This document shows positions 6,846 to 15,067 of a stretch of 42,568 bases of DNA, piece after piece. The stretch's first letter is position 1, and the number at the start of each line of letters is the position of its first letter. The DNA is from Sulfonitrofixus sp039714575 (GTDB lineage Bacteria; Campylobacterota; Campylobacteria; Campylobacterales; Sulfurimonadaceae): the NCBI GenBank assembly GCA_039714575.1, contig JBDLJE010000011.1, positions 1 through 42,568 on the forward strand. The letters run 5' to 3'. The notes under the pieces are model-generated. The model worked only from the letters and a program-made list of their open reading frames with translations. It was not told the origin of the DNA and did not search any database. The position numbers and the translations under genes were made by a program.

Positions 6846-7321
6846 CCCCTGTTCCTTTCAAGTCTGGCAAGCAGTTTTGGGCTTGCGATAGTGAAGGTCA
6901 CGCTCAACGAAGCGACAGGTTTCGTCTCTTGGTAAAATGCGATCTCGAAGTCAAGCTGAAAATAGTTCTTTGATTTTGAGGCACTGTTGAGGACGCTGCT
7001 TTTGATGGTAAGAGGTGCCGACGTCGTTGCAAAACCGGTGAATTTCATCTGAAAGTCGTTAATGAAGAAGGCTTTGTCAAACGCGACGTCGTAGTATTTG
7101 TGAACGATAGCCATTGAGCTCTGCCGTCCTGCCTCGACCAGCAGCAGCCCCGGAACATGTTCACGCGGATGTTCAAAGAAAAAAGGGTGTTCGGTGTTGA
7201 CGATCACAGAGGTGTGAAACGCATCACCGTGCTTTTCGACATCACCGATCAAAACGTTCTCTTCATTCGCTTTATGCACATACCTTTTGTCGATAGGCAC
7301 TGTTTTTTGCTGAGTGTTCAT
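6842..7321 (-). CDS. AfsA-type hotdog-domain protein
   Basis: The 159-residue protein has one AfsA-like hotdog unit: VHKANEENVLIGDV (15-28), the HPFFFEHP block (45-52) and the LLVEAGRQ helix (60-67) match the pattern of the A-factor biosynthesis hotdog family, where AfsA of Streptomyces joins a beta-ketoacyl chain to a glycerol derivative to make butyrolactone signals. AfsA itself has two such units in about 300 residues; this protein has one. It is first in a two-gene operon with a FAD oxidoreductase. The family assignment comes from motif recognition and should be tested by a profile search; the reaction and product are unknown. Confidence 0.72.
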   Translation of the reverse strand: MNTQQKTVPIDKRYVHKANEENVLIGDVEKHGDAFHTSVIVNTEHPFFFEHPREHVPGLLLVEAGRQSSMAIVHKYYDVAFDKAFFINDFQMKFTGFATTSAPLTIKSSVLNSASKSKNYFQLDFEIAFYQETKPVASLSVTFTIASPKLLARLERNRG

Positions 7322-7350
7322 GCAGATCCCTTTATAATTATTTTTAATAC

Positions 7351-7384
7351 CTACTATTATATTTTATTTAAAATAATAGAGTAG
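7351..7384 (-). promoter_or_regulatory. Promoter and imperfect palindrome upstream of the AfsA-like gene
   Basis: On the minus strand TATAAT (7361-7356) lies 35 bp before the ATG at 7321. It is embedded in an imperfect inverted repeat: CTACTATTAT (7351-7360) pairs with ATAATAGAGTAG (7373-7384) with a 2-base bulge. A regulator binding here would cover the -10 region. The remaining DNA up to the hybrid kinase promoter (7385-7600) shows no credible gene. Confidence 0.45.
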
Positions 7385-7622
7385 ATGAGTATTATATTGT
7401 ATTTTATGCACGATGAGGTTGACTTGACCCGGTGAGAGGGTGGGATCGGTCTTGAGAACGCAGAGAAGTGTAGATTTTGGACAGTATGTAGGCAAAGATG
7501 CAGAGGCTGTTTTACAGATAAACACTTTCCTGTACATACCCTTGTATGTACCTTTTGTAACAAACTGGCTAAACCGAAGAAACCAATATAAAAAGTGCAG
7601 AATTTATACAGCTATCGTGCAC

Positions 7623-7646
7623 TATAATGATTAATAAAAATCATTA
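7623..7646 (+). promoter_or_regulatory. -10 box overlapped by an 8-bp inverted repeat, hybrid kinase gene
   Basis: TATAAT (7623-7628) lies 36 bp before the ATG at 7664. TAATGATT (7625-7632) and AATCATTA (7639-7646) are perfect inverted repeats 6 bp apart covering the -10 box and the expected start point. This is a candidate operator, or a short 5' hairpin in the mRNA. The -35 region is not obvious. Confidence 0.5.
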
Positions 7647-7663
7647 CTGTAAGAGAAAAACAA

Positions 7664-9277
7664 ATGAGCGATAAACTTCAGACTTTAATGGAACTCGGTG
7701 AGAAGCTGACCGTTTTGTATGTGGAAGACAGCGAAGTGGTGCGTGAGAGTACTCTTGACATGCTTAATGAGTATTTTAAACATGTCGACACGGCAGTTGA
7801 TGGTGAGGATGGTCTTCGAAAATACAGAGATTTTTATGCGAACCATGCTCGCTATTATGACATTGTCCTTAGCGACATCAACATGCCGAAAATGAACGGT
7901 ATCGAGATGGTCGAGAAGATCCTGGCGATCAAAGGGGAGCAGAACGTCGTTATTATCTCCGCGCATAATGAGTCCGACTACCTTCTGAGACTGATCAACA
8001 TGGGGGTATCGAACTTTATTTTGAAGCCGATCGAGATCACCCAGTTCCAAAAAATACTTTTTCGAATCATGGAGGCTGTACTGAACCAAAAAGCGGTCTC
8101 CCGGCAGCAAGAAGAGCTAAAGACGATGAACCGCGTTTTGCAGGCGGCAAAAGAGGAGGCGGAGCAGGCTTCACTCCAGAAGAGCCAGTTCCTGGCGAAC
8201 ATGTCGCATGAGATCCGCACTCCGCTTAATGCGATCGCCGGCTTTATCTCCCTGCTGCATGAAAAAGAGATCGATGAAGAGAAGATCAGGTACCTCGAAG
8301 TGATCAAAAGTTCGACGGACTCGCTTCTGCAGATCATCAGTGATATTTTGGACATCAGTAAAATAGAGAGCGGTAAACTGGAGATAGACGCCATCAGTTT
8401 CTGCCCCTACAAAGATCTCATCACCGTAGCAGAACTTTTTCAGGAGAAAGCGGCTCAAAACGGTATTGTGTTTAACGTTGAGTACAGCAACAACATGCCG
8501 GAGCTTCTTTTCTCTGATGTCCACAGGATCAAACAGATCCTTTCAAACCTTCTTTCCAACGCGGTTAAGTTCACACCGGAGGGTTCAAGTATTGAATGCA
8601 GTGTTTCGTATGATGAGGGCTCTCTGAACATCAGGGTCGAAGACCATGGTATCGGCATTGCTCAAGAGAAACAGAAGCATGTGTTCGAGTCGTTTATACA
8701 GGCGGAGAACTCGACGAGCCGGGAGTATGGCGGTACGGGACTCGGGCTGGCTATCAGTTCCAAACTGGCCAAACTCCTCGGCGGTACGTTGAGCCTTGAA
8801 AGCGAAGTGGGAAGAGGAAGCACCTTCACCTTGAGCATAGGTATGCCGATCGCTGAGAGTACAGAACAGGAGCCTGAGGAAGAGGTCGTGTCAGAAGCGC
8901 CTCTGAAAGGGCATGTTTTGATCGTCGAAGACATTGAGGCAAACCGCATGTTCCTCAGTATTATTCTTGACAACGCCGGTTTGACACACGACACAGCGAT
9001 AAACGGTCTGGAAGCGATCGAAAAGTTCAAGAGCGGGAAGTATGACCTGATCCTGATGGATGAGAACATGCCGAAACTCGGCGGTATTGCAGCGACCCGG
9101 GAGATCCTGGGTTTGGAAAAAGAGGGTGGTCTGGAGCACACACCGATCATCTCGCTGACGGCCAATGCGCTCAAAGGGGACAAAGAGCGTTTCATAAAGG
9201 CCGGCATGGATGACTATCTCAGCAAACCGCTGGAGCTTGACATGCTTATCAGTACCATGCGAAAGTTCCTGGGTTAA
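7664..9277 (+). CDS. Hybrid sensor histidine kinase, REC-HisKA-HATPase-REC
   Basis: This soluble 537-residue kinase begins with a receiver domain (about 15-135; phosphoacceptor D71, switch lysine K121), followed by a coiled-coil linker, a HisKA dimerisation helix with SHEIRTPLN (H182), an ATPase domain (N box near 290-302, DHGIGI at 327-332, GGTGLGL at 356-362) and a second receiver (about 416-537; D466, K521). There is no sensor domain or membrane span, so the input is probably phosphate arriving at the N-terminal receiver from another kinase. Its first receiver closely resembles that of the GGDEF protein at the other end of the island. The gene is 6 bp upstream of the next kinase. Its HisKA box is the ordinary type, unlike the HQWRQPL box of its four neighbours. 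Confidence 0.95.
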   Translation: MSDKLQTLMELGEKLTVLYVEDSEVVRESTLDMLNEYFKHVDTAVDGEDGLRKYRDFYANHARYYDIVLSDINMPKMNGIEMVEKILAIKGEQNVVIISAHNESDYLLRLINMGVSNFILKPIEITQFQKILFRIMEAVLNQKAVSRQQEELKTMNRVLQAAKEEAEQASLQKSQFLANMSHEIRTPLNAIAGFISLLHEKEIDEEKIRYLEVIKSSTDSLLQIISDILDISKIESGKLEIDAISFCPYKDLITVAELFQEKAAQNGIVFNVEYSNNMPELLFSDVHRIKQILSNLLSNAVKFTPEGSSIECSVSYDEGSLNIRVEDHGIGIAQEKQKHVFESFIQAENSTSREYGGTGLGLAISSKLAKLLGGTLSLESEVGRGSTFTLSIGMPIAESTEQEPEEEVVSEAPLKGHVLIVEDIEANRMFLSIILDNAGLTHDTAINGLEAIEKFKSGKYDLILMDENMPKLGGIAATREILGLEKEGGLEHTPIISLTANALKGDKERFIKAGMDDYLSKPLELDMLISTMRKFLG

Positions 9278-9283
9278 CACGCT

Positions 9284-10627
9284 TTGAGCATACCGAACAA
9301 AACCGCTCTGCAGAACAAGGTCAGTCTGTTAAAGAACATCATCATGATGATCGGGGTTATTGTTGTGGTCATGACGGTGATGCGTGTCTACCAGGCAAAC
9401 TATCTACAGGTACTAAACAACCTGGCATTGATAGCGGTACTGGCCTTTAGTTATGTCAAACTCAACGATACCGATGAAAAGAGGTTTCTTTTTGTCGCCA
9501 GGCTGGTGTTTCTAAGTGCGTTTGGCACACTGTTCGTTCTGATGCTCTACTCAGAGGAGAGGGTGACACAGTTTATCTGGTTCGGTACGACCTTTTACCT
9601 GCTGTTCTATCTTCTTGAAAAAGGCGAAGGGTGGCGATGGTTTATCGCCTTTCTCACGATCTTGATAACACTCTATGTTTATGACAGCACCTTGCTCGGT
9701 CTCAGTATCAAGGACTTTCTGACCTGGATCTTTAACATGTTCGTTATTGTCATTATCGCAAGCCGGTATGAAGAGATCAAAGAGGAGTCCACACAGCGGT
9801 TGTTGAACGTGCAGTATATCCTTGCCGATGAAGTAAAAGCAAAGACATTTGAACTGCAGGAGCTGAACACCGGCCTTGAACAGAGAGTAAAAGAGGAGAC
9901 AGAGAAGAACCGCTATCAGGAGCAGATGATGATGCAGCAGACGCGTATGGCACAGATGGGTGAGATGATCAGTATGATCGCCCACCAGTGGCGACAGCCG
10001 CTTGCTGCGATCAGTGCAACGACGAATGCGCTGATCCTTAAAAACGCAAGCGGCAAACATGAGGTTGACCTCTTTGATGACAGGCTTCATAAAATCGCCG
10101 GTTACTCTCAGCACCTCAGTATGACCATAGACGATTTCAGAAACTTTTTTAAGAAGGACAAAGAGACAAAAGAGACGACGTTTGAAGCTATCATAGAAGA
10201 TGTGTTAGGCATTATCCAGGTCTCGCTTGAAAACAAGAACATCAAGGTCATCACAGATTTTACCTACAACAAGAGAGTGAAGGTCTATGCCGGCGAACTC
10301 AAGCAGGTGATACTAAACCTCGTAAAAAATTCGGAAGATGCACTGCTGGAGAACAAGGTTAAAGATGCGGTGATCTCTCTGAGTACTTTTATGGAGAACG
10401 GGGAGGCGGTTTTACGTGTTGAAGACAACGGCGGCGGTATTGACGAGGCGATCATAGGTGAGATCTTCGATCCCTATTTTTCAACGAAAGAGGCCAAAGA
10501 CGGTACGGGGTTGGGACTTTATATGAGTAAGATCATCGTTGAAGAGCACTGCGGCGGTACGATGAGTGTGGAAAACGGCAGCAGTGGAGCTGTTTTCACT
10601 ATTACAATGCAAAACAAAGAGGTTTAA
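9284..10627 (+). CDS. Membrane histidine kinase with HQWRQPL box
   Basis: The 447-residue protein has about five or six hydrophobic segments in residues 17-160, a coiled-coil (162-220), the phosphoacceptor box MIAHQWRQPLAAISA (H234) and a C-terminal ATPase domain ending with FDPYFSTKEAKDGTGLGLYMSK. The N-terminal membrane block is the likely sensor; its signal is unknown. The start used here is TTG at 9284, six bases after the stop of the previous gene and without a clear ribosome site, so coupling to the upstream gene is likely. Internal methionines at 21 and 22 are alternatives but would cut into the first hydrophobic segment. There is no receiver domain, so phosphate must pass to a partner. 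Confidence 0.9.
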   Translation: MSIPNKTALQNKVSLLKNIIMMIGVIVVVMTVMRVYQANYLQVLNNLALIAVLAFSYVKLNDTDEKRFLFVARLVFLSAFGTLFVLMLYSEERVTQFIWFGTTFYLLFYLLEKGEGWRWFIAFLTILITLYVYDSTLLGLSIKDFLTWIFNMFVIVIIASRYEEIKEESTQRLLNVQYILADEVKAKTFELQELNTGLEQRVKEETEKNRYQEQMMMQQTRMAQMGEMISMIAHQWRQPLAAISATTNALILKNASGKHEVDLFDDRLHKIAGYSQHLSMTIDDFRNFFKKDKETKETTFEAIIEDVLGIIQVSLENKNIKVITDFTYNKRVKVYAGELKQVILNLVKNSEDALLENKVKDAVISLSTFMENGEAVLRVEDNGGGIDEAIIGEIFDPYFSTKEAKDGTGLGLYMSKIIVEEHCGGTMSVENGSSGAVFTITMQNKEV

Positions 10628-10653
10628 AACAGAGTATATGAAGAGTGGTAGTT

Positions 10654-10740
10654 GTGAAAATAATTAACTATATTGTGCTTGTCAGCGTCATCATCATAGC
10701 GGCAGTCTTTAGGGGGGAGAGAACAGATGATAGGTCCTAA
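10654..10740 (+). CDS. Possible 28-residue hydrophobic peptide
   Basis: A GTG at 10654 opens a frame of 28 codons that fills the only gap between two kinase genes and overlaps the next start by 14 bases. The first 19 residues are almost all hydrophobic (VKIINYIVLVSVIIIAAVF) and are followed by charged residues. It could be a small membrane peptide coupled to the next kinase, or the remnant of a longer gene. The ribosome site is weak, so this is tentative. Confidence 0.25.
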   Translation: MKIINYIVLVSVIIIAAVFRGERTDDRS

Positions 10741-12490
10741 AAACTGGTTGTCCCTCAATTATCATCCGAAACTTCTGGAGATGCTTATCGTGTTGACGCT
10801 GCCGGGCGTTTTTATTGCAAATATCATGGCCCCGTTGATCGCGGCATATGTCCTTTTTGATTTTGTACCGCATGTTCAGATCTACGGCTGGTTGTTTTTA
10901 CACTTCGGCCTGTTTTTTGGAAGAGTACTTGCAGCTAAAAAGTTACGCTATTTTGTAACCATAAAAAGTGATAAGTCCACAAAATACCTGAAAATGATCT
11001 TTGCATTAACGGCATCAACCGCCCTGTTGTACGGTGCGGCGATTTGGGTCAGTGTGCTTGACGGGGTTTCAGAACTGCGTATTTTTACGGTCGCTGTCAT
11101 TATTATCTCGCTTTCGGCAGGTGCCATCTCCACCTTGGTGAGTGTTTTCCATATTTACGTACTCTATGTCCTCTTCAGTATGATTCCCCTTATCGGCGCG
11201 ATCGCGTATCACGGCGGCGAGATGTTTAATGTTTTTGCCTTTTTGCTCTCTATCTTTACGGTGACGATCCTGACAGCAGGCTACAGACAGTTCAGTGTAT
11301 TAAGAAATTCGATCTCTCTGGAAGAGACCTTCGAAACGATCTATGAAAAATCATCAGACGGAATAGCACTTATACAGCATAACAGGTTTAAAGATTGTAA
11401 TGAAGCGATCGTGACGATGTTCCAGTACAGTTCAAAAGAGGAGCTGTTGCGCTCGCATCTCTCAAATTTTATGCCAAAATTTCAGGCAGACGGCAGTTTA
11501 TCAGTTAAAAAAATGCTTAAAATGGCAAAAACCACACTTCAGAATGGAACATACAGTTTTGAATGGCTCTACAAAAGAAGAGACGGTGAACTGTTCTGGA
11601 CAGAAGTGGTCTTGACCAGGATCTATTTAGAGGGTGAAGAGCTGATCCATGGAACCTGGAGAGATATAACCGACAGAAAAAAACTCGAAGAGCAGAGAGA
11701 AGCCTCAAAAAAAGAGATCGAAGAGCTCAACCGGAGTCTGGAATCAAGAGTGAAACTTGAGGTAGATAAAAACAGGGAGAAGGACAAAAAGATGCAGCAG
11801 CAGTCCCGTCTGGCGCAGATGGGAGAGATGATGAGCATGATCGCCCACCAGTGGCGACAGCCGCTCGCCGCCATCAGCGCGACCAGTGCGACGATAGAGC
11901 TCAAGGCAAGTTTTAACAGGCTCACTGACGATGTCGCAATGGAAAAAGCACAAAACATCTCAAACTACTCTCAGCATCTCAGTGCAACGATCGATGATTT
12001 CAGAAACTTCTTTAAACCGGACAAAGAGAAAAAAGTGATGAGGTATGATGAACTTATACGATCAGTGCTTGGGATCATAGAAGCAGCAGTGGTTACTCAA
12101 AACATACAACTGATCCAGGAACTGGATTGTCGTGAGTCGTTCAGCAGCTATCCGAACGAGTTAAAACAGGTCATCTTGAACTTAGTCAAAAATGCAGAGG
12201 ATGTACTGCTTGAAAAAGAGATAGAAGCACCCTATATTAAAATAAAAACGTACACAGAAGAGGGTCAATACATCTTGGAAGTCAGCGATAACGGCGAAGG
12301 GATAGAAGAGGGGATCATTGAACATGTCTTTGACCCTTACTTTTCGACTAAAAAAGCTAAAGAGGGTACGGGTCTTGGACTCTATATGAGTAAAACGATC
12401 ATTGAAGAGCACTGCGGCGGCACGTTGAGTGTAGCAAACAGTGATGACGGCGCCGTGTTTAAAATAACATTGGGGGCAGCTGATGGATGA
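10727..12490 (+). CDS. Membrane PAS histidine kinase with HQWRQPL box
   Basis: The 587-residue protein has about six hydrophobic segments in residues 15-190, a PAS domain (about 201-320, ending GTWRDITDRKK), a coiled-coil linker, the phosphoacceptor box with H374 and an ATPase domain with DNGEG and GTGLGLYMSK. A GGGGGAG ribosome site precedes the ATG. The membrane block resembles the multi-span input modules of other bacterial sensor proteins but I do not recognise its family. DNA for the phosphoacceptor region (11811-12021) is about 95% identical to that of the kinase at 13700, far above the identity in the rest of the two genes. There is no receiver domain. Confidence 0.92.
   Translation: MIGPKNWLSLNYHPKLLEMLIVLTLPGVFIANIMAPLIAAYVLFDFVPHVQIYGWLFLHFGLFFGRVLAAKKLRYFVTIKSDKSTKYLKMIFALTASTALLYGAAIWVSVLDGVSELRIFTVAVIIISLSAGAISTLVSVFHIYVLYVLFSMIPLIGAIAYHGGEMFNVFAFLLSIFTVTILTAGYRQFSVLRNSISLEETFETIYEKSSDGIALIQHNRFKDCNEAIVTMFQYSSKEELLRSHLSNFMPKFQADGSLSVKKMLKMAKTTLQNGTYSFEWLYKRRDGELFWTEVVLTRIYLEGEELIHGTWRDITDRKKLEEQREASKKEIEELNRSLESRVKLEVDKNREKDKKMQQQSRLAQMGEMMSMIAHQWRQPLAAISATSATIELKASFNRLTDDVAMEKAQNISNYSQHLSATIDDFRNFFKPDKEKKVMRYDELIRSVLGIIEAAVVTQNIQLIQELDCRESFSSYPNELKQVILNLVKNAEDVLLEKEIEAPYIKIKTYTEEGQYILEVSDNGEGIEEGIIEHVFDPYFSTKKAKEGTGLGLYMSKTIIEEHCGGTLSVANSDDGAVFKITLGAADG
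11811..12021 (+). repeat. Phosphoacceptor region repeated at 14391-14601
   Basis: Aligned with a constant offset of 2580 bases, these 211 bases differ from 14391-14601 at about 11 positions. Flanking coiled-coil and ATPase DNA aligns much less well. The sharp edges suggest recent gene conversion or a selected exchange of the phosphoacceptor helix between the two kinases. Confidence 0.75.
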
Positions 12491-12556
12491 TCTGAAACTT
12501 ACATACAGTGTTATGTCCAGCAAAAACAGAAATATTATAATGACAAAGGTAATAGA

Positions 12557-13690
12557 ATGAAGATCGAAACGCTATCGTATAACAATGACAACTGGCAGAT
12601 AAATGATGAGATATTTACTAATAAAGATGATGTTCAGTTAGTGTTGGCTTTTGGAGATACGGACCTGTTCAGTGACGCTAAACATTACGAACACTTGCGC
12701 TTACAATACCCCAAGGCAAAGATCGTCGGCTCATCTTCGGCAGGACATCTACAAGGTGTACAACTGAGCCAAAGCGGTATAGTCGCGAGTGCTATCAGTT
12801 TTAAAAACGCTGACGTAAAGTTGAACGTGATCGATTTTGAAGCCGGGGACGATCTGGAGGCTGTAGCGCAAGAGCTGGTAGCAGCACTGCCTGATGAAGG
12901 TCTGAGATCGGTCTTTATTATCTCGGACGGTCTATATATGAACGGCACCTCTTTAGCTGGAGGTGTCAACGCGGCAAAACCGAATGTCTTGATCACCGGC
13001 GGCCTGGCAGGCGATGGCGCACGATTTGAGAAAACTTTTGTTATGGCGAACGCAGCGCCGAAAGAGAAACGTATTGCAGCATTGGGCTTTTACGGTGAAA
13101 GCCTGCATGTCAGCAGCGGGTGCAGCGCAGGCTGGAACGAGTTTGGAGCAGAGCGGGTCATTACAAGATCTGAGGCAAACGTCGTCTATGAGATCGACAA
13201 TGAACCGGCTCTAGAGCTTTACAAACGCTACCTGGGCGATGAGGCCAAAGATCTGCCGGGGAGCGGTCTGCACTTTCCGCTGAGCATCCGGAAAAACGAA
13301 GAGGACAAGGGTATTATCCGCACCATATTAGCAGTTGATGAAGAGAGACAATCCCTAACGTTCGCAGGTGACGTACCTGAGGGTTGCCTGGCAAGACTTA
13401 TGAAAACAAATATTGACGGGATCATTGACGCAAGTACGGTCGCGGCAAAAGAGATCGTACAGAAAAACGCTAAAAGTGCTTTGGGTCTAGTCGTAAGCTG
13501 CATCGGCCGAAAACTTGTTATGAAAGATCTGACAGATGAAGAGCTTGAGACCATCGAAGAGACCGTTGGAAGCAATGTCTATCTGACGGGCTTTTACTCT
13601 TATGGAGAGTTGGCGCCGTTTTCAAATGATGTTTTAAGTTGCAGATTGCACAATCAAACCATGACGCTGACAGTCATGTATGAAGATTAA
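12557..13690 (+). CDS. FIST domain sensor protein
   Basis: The 377-residue protein matches the FIST N- plus FIST C-domain architecture, a soluble module predicted to bind small ligands such as amino acids. Visible family features are the strand-helix pattern around VLAFGDTDLF, the GSSSAGHL block (near 54-61), GGLAGDGA (near 148-155) and the C-terminal FYSYGELAPF block (near 350-360), which is characteristic of FIST_C. There is no signal peptide, so it senses in the cytoplasm. It lies 9 bp upstream of a PAS kinase; FIST proteins are often encoded next to histidine kinases or cyclases, so this protein probably delivers a ligand signal to that kinase. AAAGGT gives a ribosome site. Confidence 0.9.
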   Translation: MKIETLSYNNDNWQINDEIFTNKDDVQLVLAFGDTDLFSDAKHYEHLRLQYPKAKIVGSSSAGHLQGVQLSQSGIVASAISFKNADVKLNVIDFEAGDDLEAVAQELVAALPDEGLRSVFIISDGLYMNGTSLAGGVNAAKPNVLITGGLAGDGARFEKTFVMANAAPKEKRIAALGFYGESLHVSSGCSAGWNEFGAERVITRSEANVVYEIDNEPALELYKRYLGDEAKDLPGSGLHFPLSIRKNEEDKGIIRTILAVDEERQSLTFAGDVPEGCLARLMKTNIDGIIDASTVAAKEIVQKNAKSALGLVVSCIGRKLVMKDLTDEELETIEETVGSNVYLTGFYSYGELAPFSNDVLSCRLHNQTMTLTVMYED

Positions 13691-13699
13691 GAGGACAAA

Positions 13700-15067
13700 A
13701 TGAACCGTTTATTGCAGCGCCAGATCAAACGCACTCTAGGCAAAGAGTTTGATCTTGAGACATTGCCGGAGAATATTCAAGACCTTTTACGTCATGTCGA
13801 TACCAGCTATGATGAATTTAACAAAGAACATGCTCTTTTAGACAACATGCTAGAGATCAGCTCAAGTGAATTGACACAAGTAAACAGGTTGTTAAAAAAA
13901 GAGAACATTGAAAAAATCACCTTGCTGGAGAAAAAGTTTAGAACAATGTTTGACAGAGCGTCTGACGGGATCGCTATAATCAAAGATCATAGATTCACAG
14001 AGTGTAATGCATCGATAGCAAATATGTTCGGTTATGAGTTAGACAAATTTCTTGGCATTAATGTATTTAGACTTATGCCGACCACTCAACCCAATGGAAG
14101 ATCATCTGTAAGAGAGATGGTACGTATGTTAAAAAAAGCGGCAGAGAGAATGATCACTTTTGAGTGGGTACACACTAAAAGCAGCGGTGATGAGTTCTGG
14201 GTAGAGATAACACTAAGCCCGATGGAGATCAACCAGGAGAAATTCCTCTATGGCACATGGAGAGATATAAGCGACAGAAAAAAAGTTGAACAAGAGATCA
14301 AAGAGCTAAATGCTACATTGGCGTCAAAAGTCAAACGAGAGGTCGAAAAGAACAGAGAAAAAGACAAACAGCTTATGCGCCAGTCGCGTCTGGCGCAGAT
14401 GGGAGAGATGATGAGCATGATCGCCCACCAGTGGCGACAACCGCTCGCCGCCATCAGCGCGACCAGTGCGACGATAGAGCTTAAGGCAAGTTTTAACAGA
14501 CTCACTGACGATGTTGCAATGGAAAAAGCACAGAACATCTCAAACTATGCGCAGCACCTCAGCGCAACGATCGATGATTTCAGAAACTTTTTTAAACCGG
14601 ATAAAGCAAAAAAAGAGATAACGTATGACGAGCTTGTAAGGTCGGTTCTCGGCATTATAGAAGTTCCTATCACTACTCAAAACATACAACTGCACCTGGA
14701 CCTGAACTGCCATAAAGGGTTCAGAAGCTATCCAAACGAGCTAAAACAGGTGGTTTTAAATCTCGTCAAAAATGCGGAAGATGCCCTGCATGAAAAAGCG
14801 GTAAAAGAGCCCTATATTAAAATAACGACCTATCCAAAAGAGGGCCGACATATACTTGAAGTCAGTGATAACGGCGAAGGGATTCCTGAAGAGATAATAG
14901 AGAGTGTCTTTGACCCTTACTTCTCGACCAAAAAAGCCAAAGACGGTACGGGACTTGGGCTTTACATGAGTAAAATGATCATTGAAGAGCACTGCGGCGG
15001 AGAGCTGAGTGTGTATAACAGCGGTGATGGAGCCGTGTTCAAGATAAGTCTGGAAGGATCAGGATGA
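13700..15067 (+). CDS. Cytoplasmic PAS histidine kinase paired with FIST protein
   Basis: The 455-residue protein has no membrane span. The N-terminus (1-75) is a helical region with LLRHVDTSYDEF, which I recognise as the segment typical of kinases and cyclases encoded beside FIST proteins, and which is the probable docking region. Then come one PAS domain (about 80-197), a coiled coil, the HQWRQPL box (H243) and an ATPase domain. AGAGGA precedes the start; the stop overlaps the next gene by 4 bp, so FIST, this kinase and the next one form one transcript. The phosphoacceptor region is nearly identical in DNA to that of the kinase at 10727. There is no receiver domain. Confidence 0.93.
   Translation: MNRLLQRQIKRTLGKEFDLETLPENIQDLLRHVDTSYDEFNKEHALLDNMLEISSSELTQVNRLLKKENIEKITLLEKKFRTMFDRASDGIAIIKDHRFTECNASIANMFGYELDKFLGINVFRLMPTTQPNGRSSVREMVRMLKKAAERMITFEWVHTKSSGDEFWVEITLSPMEINQEKFLYGTWRDISDRKKVEQEIKELNATLASKVKREVEKNREKDKQLMRQSRLAQMGEMMSMIAHQWRQPLAAISATSATIELKASFNRLTDDVAMEKAQNISNYAQHLSATIDDFRNFFKPDKAKKEITYDELVRSVLGIIEVPITTQNIQLHLDLNCHKGFRSYPNELKQVVLNLVKNAEDALHEKAVKEPYIKITTYPKEGRHILEVSDNGEGIPEEIIESVFDPYFSTKKAKDGTGLGLYMSKMIIEEHCGGELSVYNSGDGAVFKISLEGSG

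Noticed and set aside
7357..7563. A 68-residue minus-strand frame in the same gap
   Set aside because: It runs through AT-rich promoter DNA, has odd composition and no ribosome site.
7440..7634. A 64-residue + strand frame in the gap before the hybrid kinase
   Set aside because: It has no ribosome site, no recognisable protein pattern, and overlaps the predicted promoter region of the kinase.
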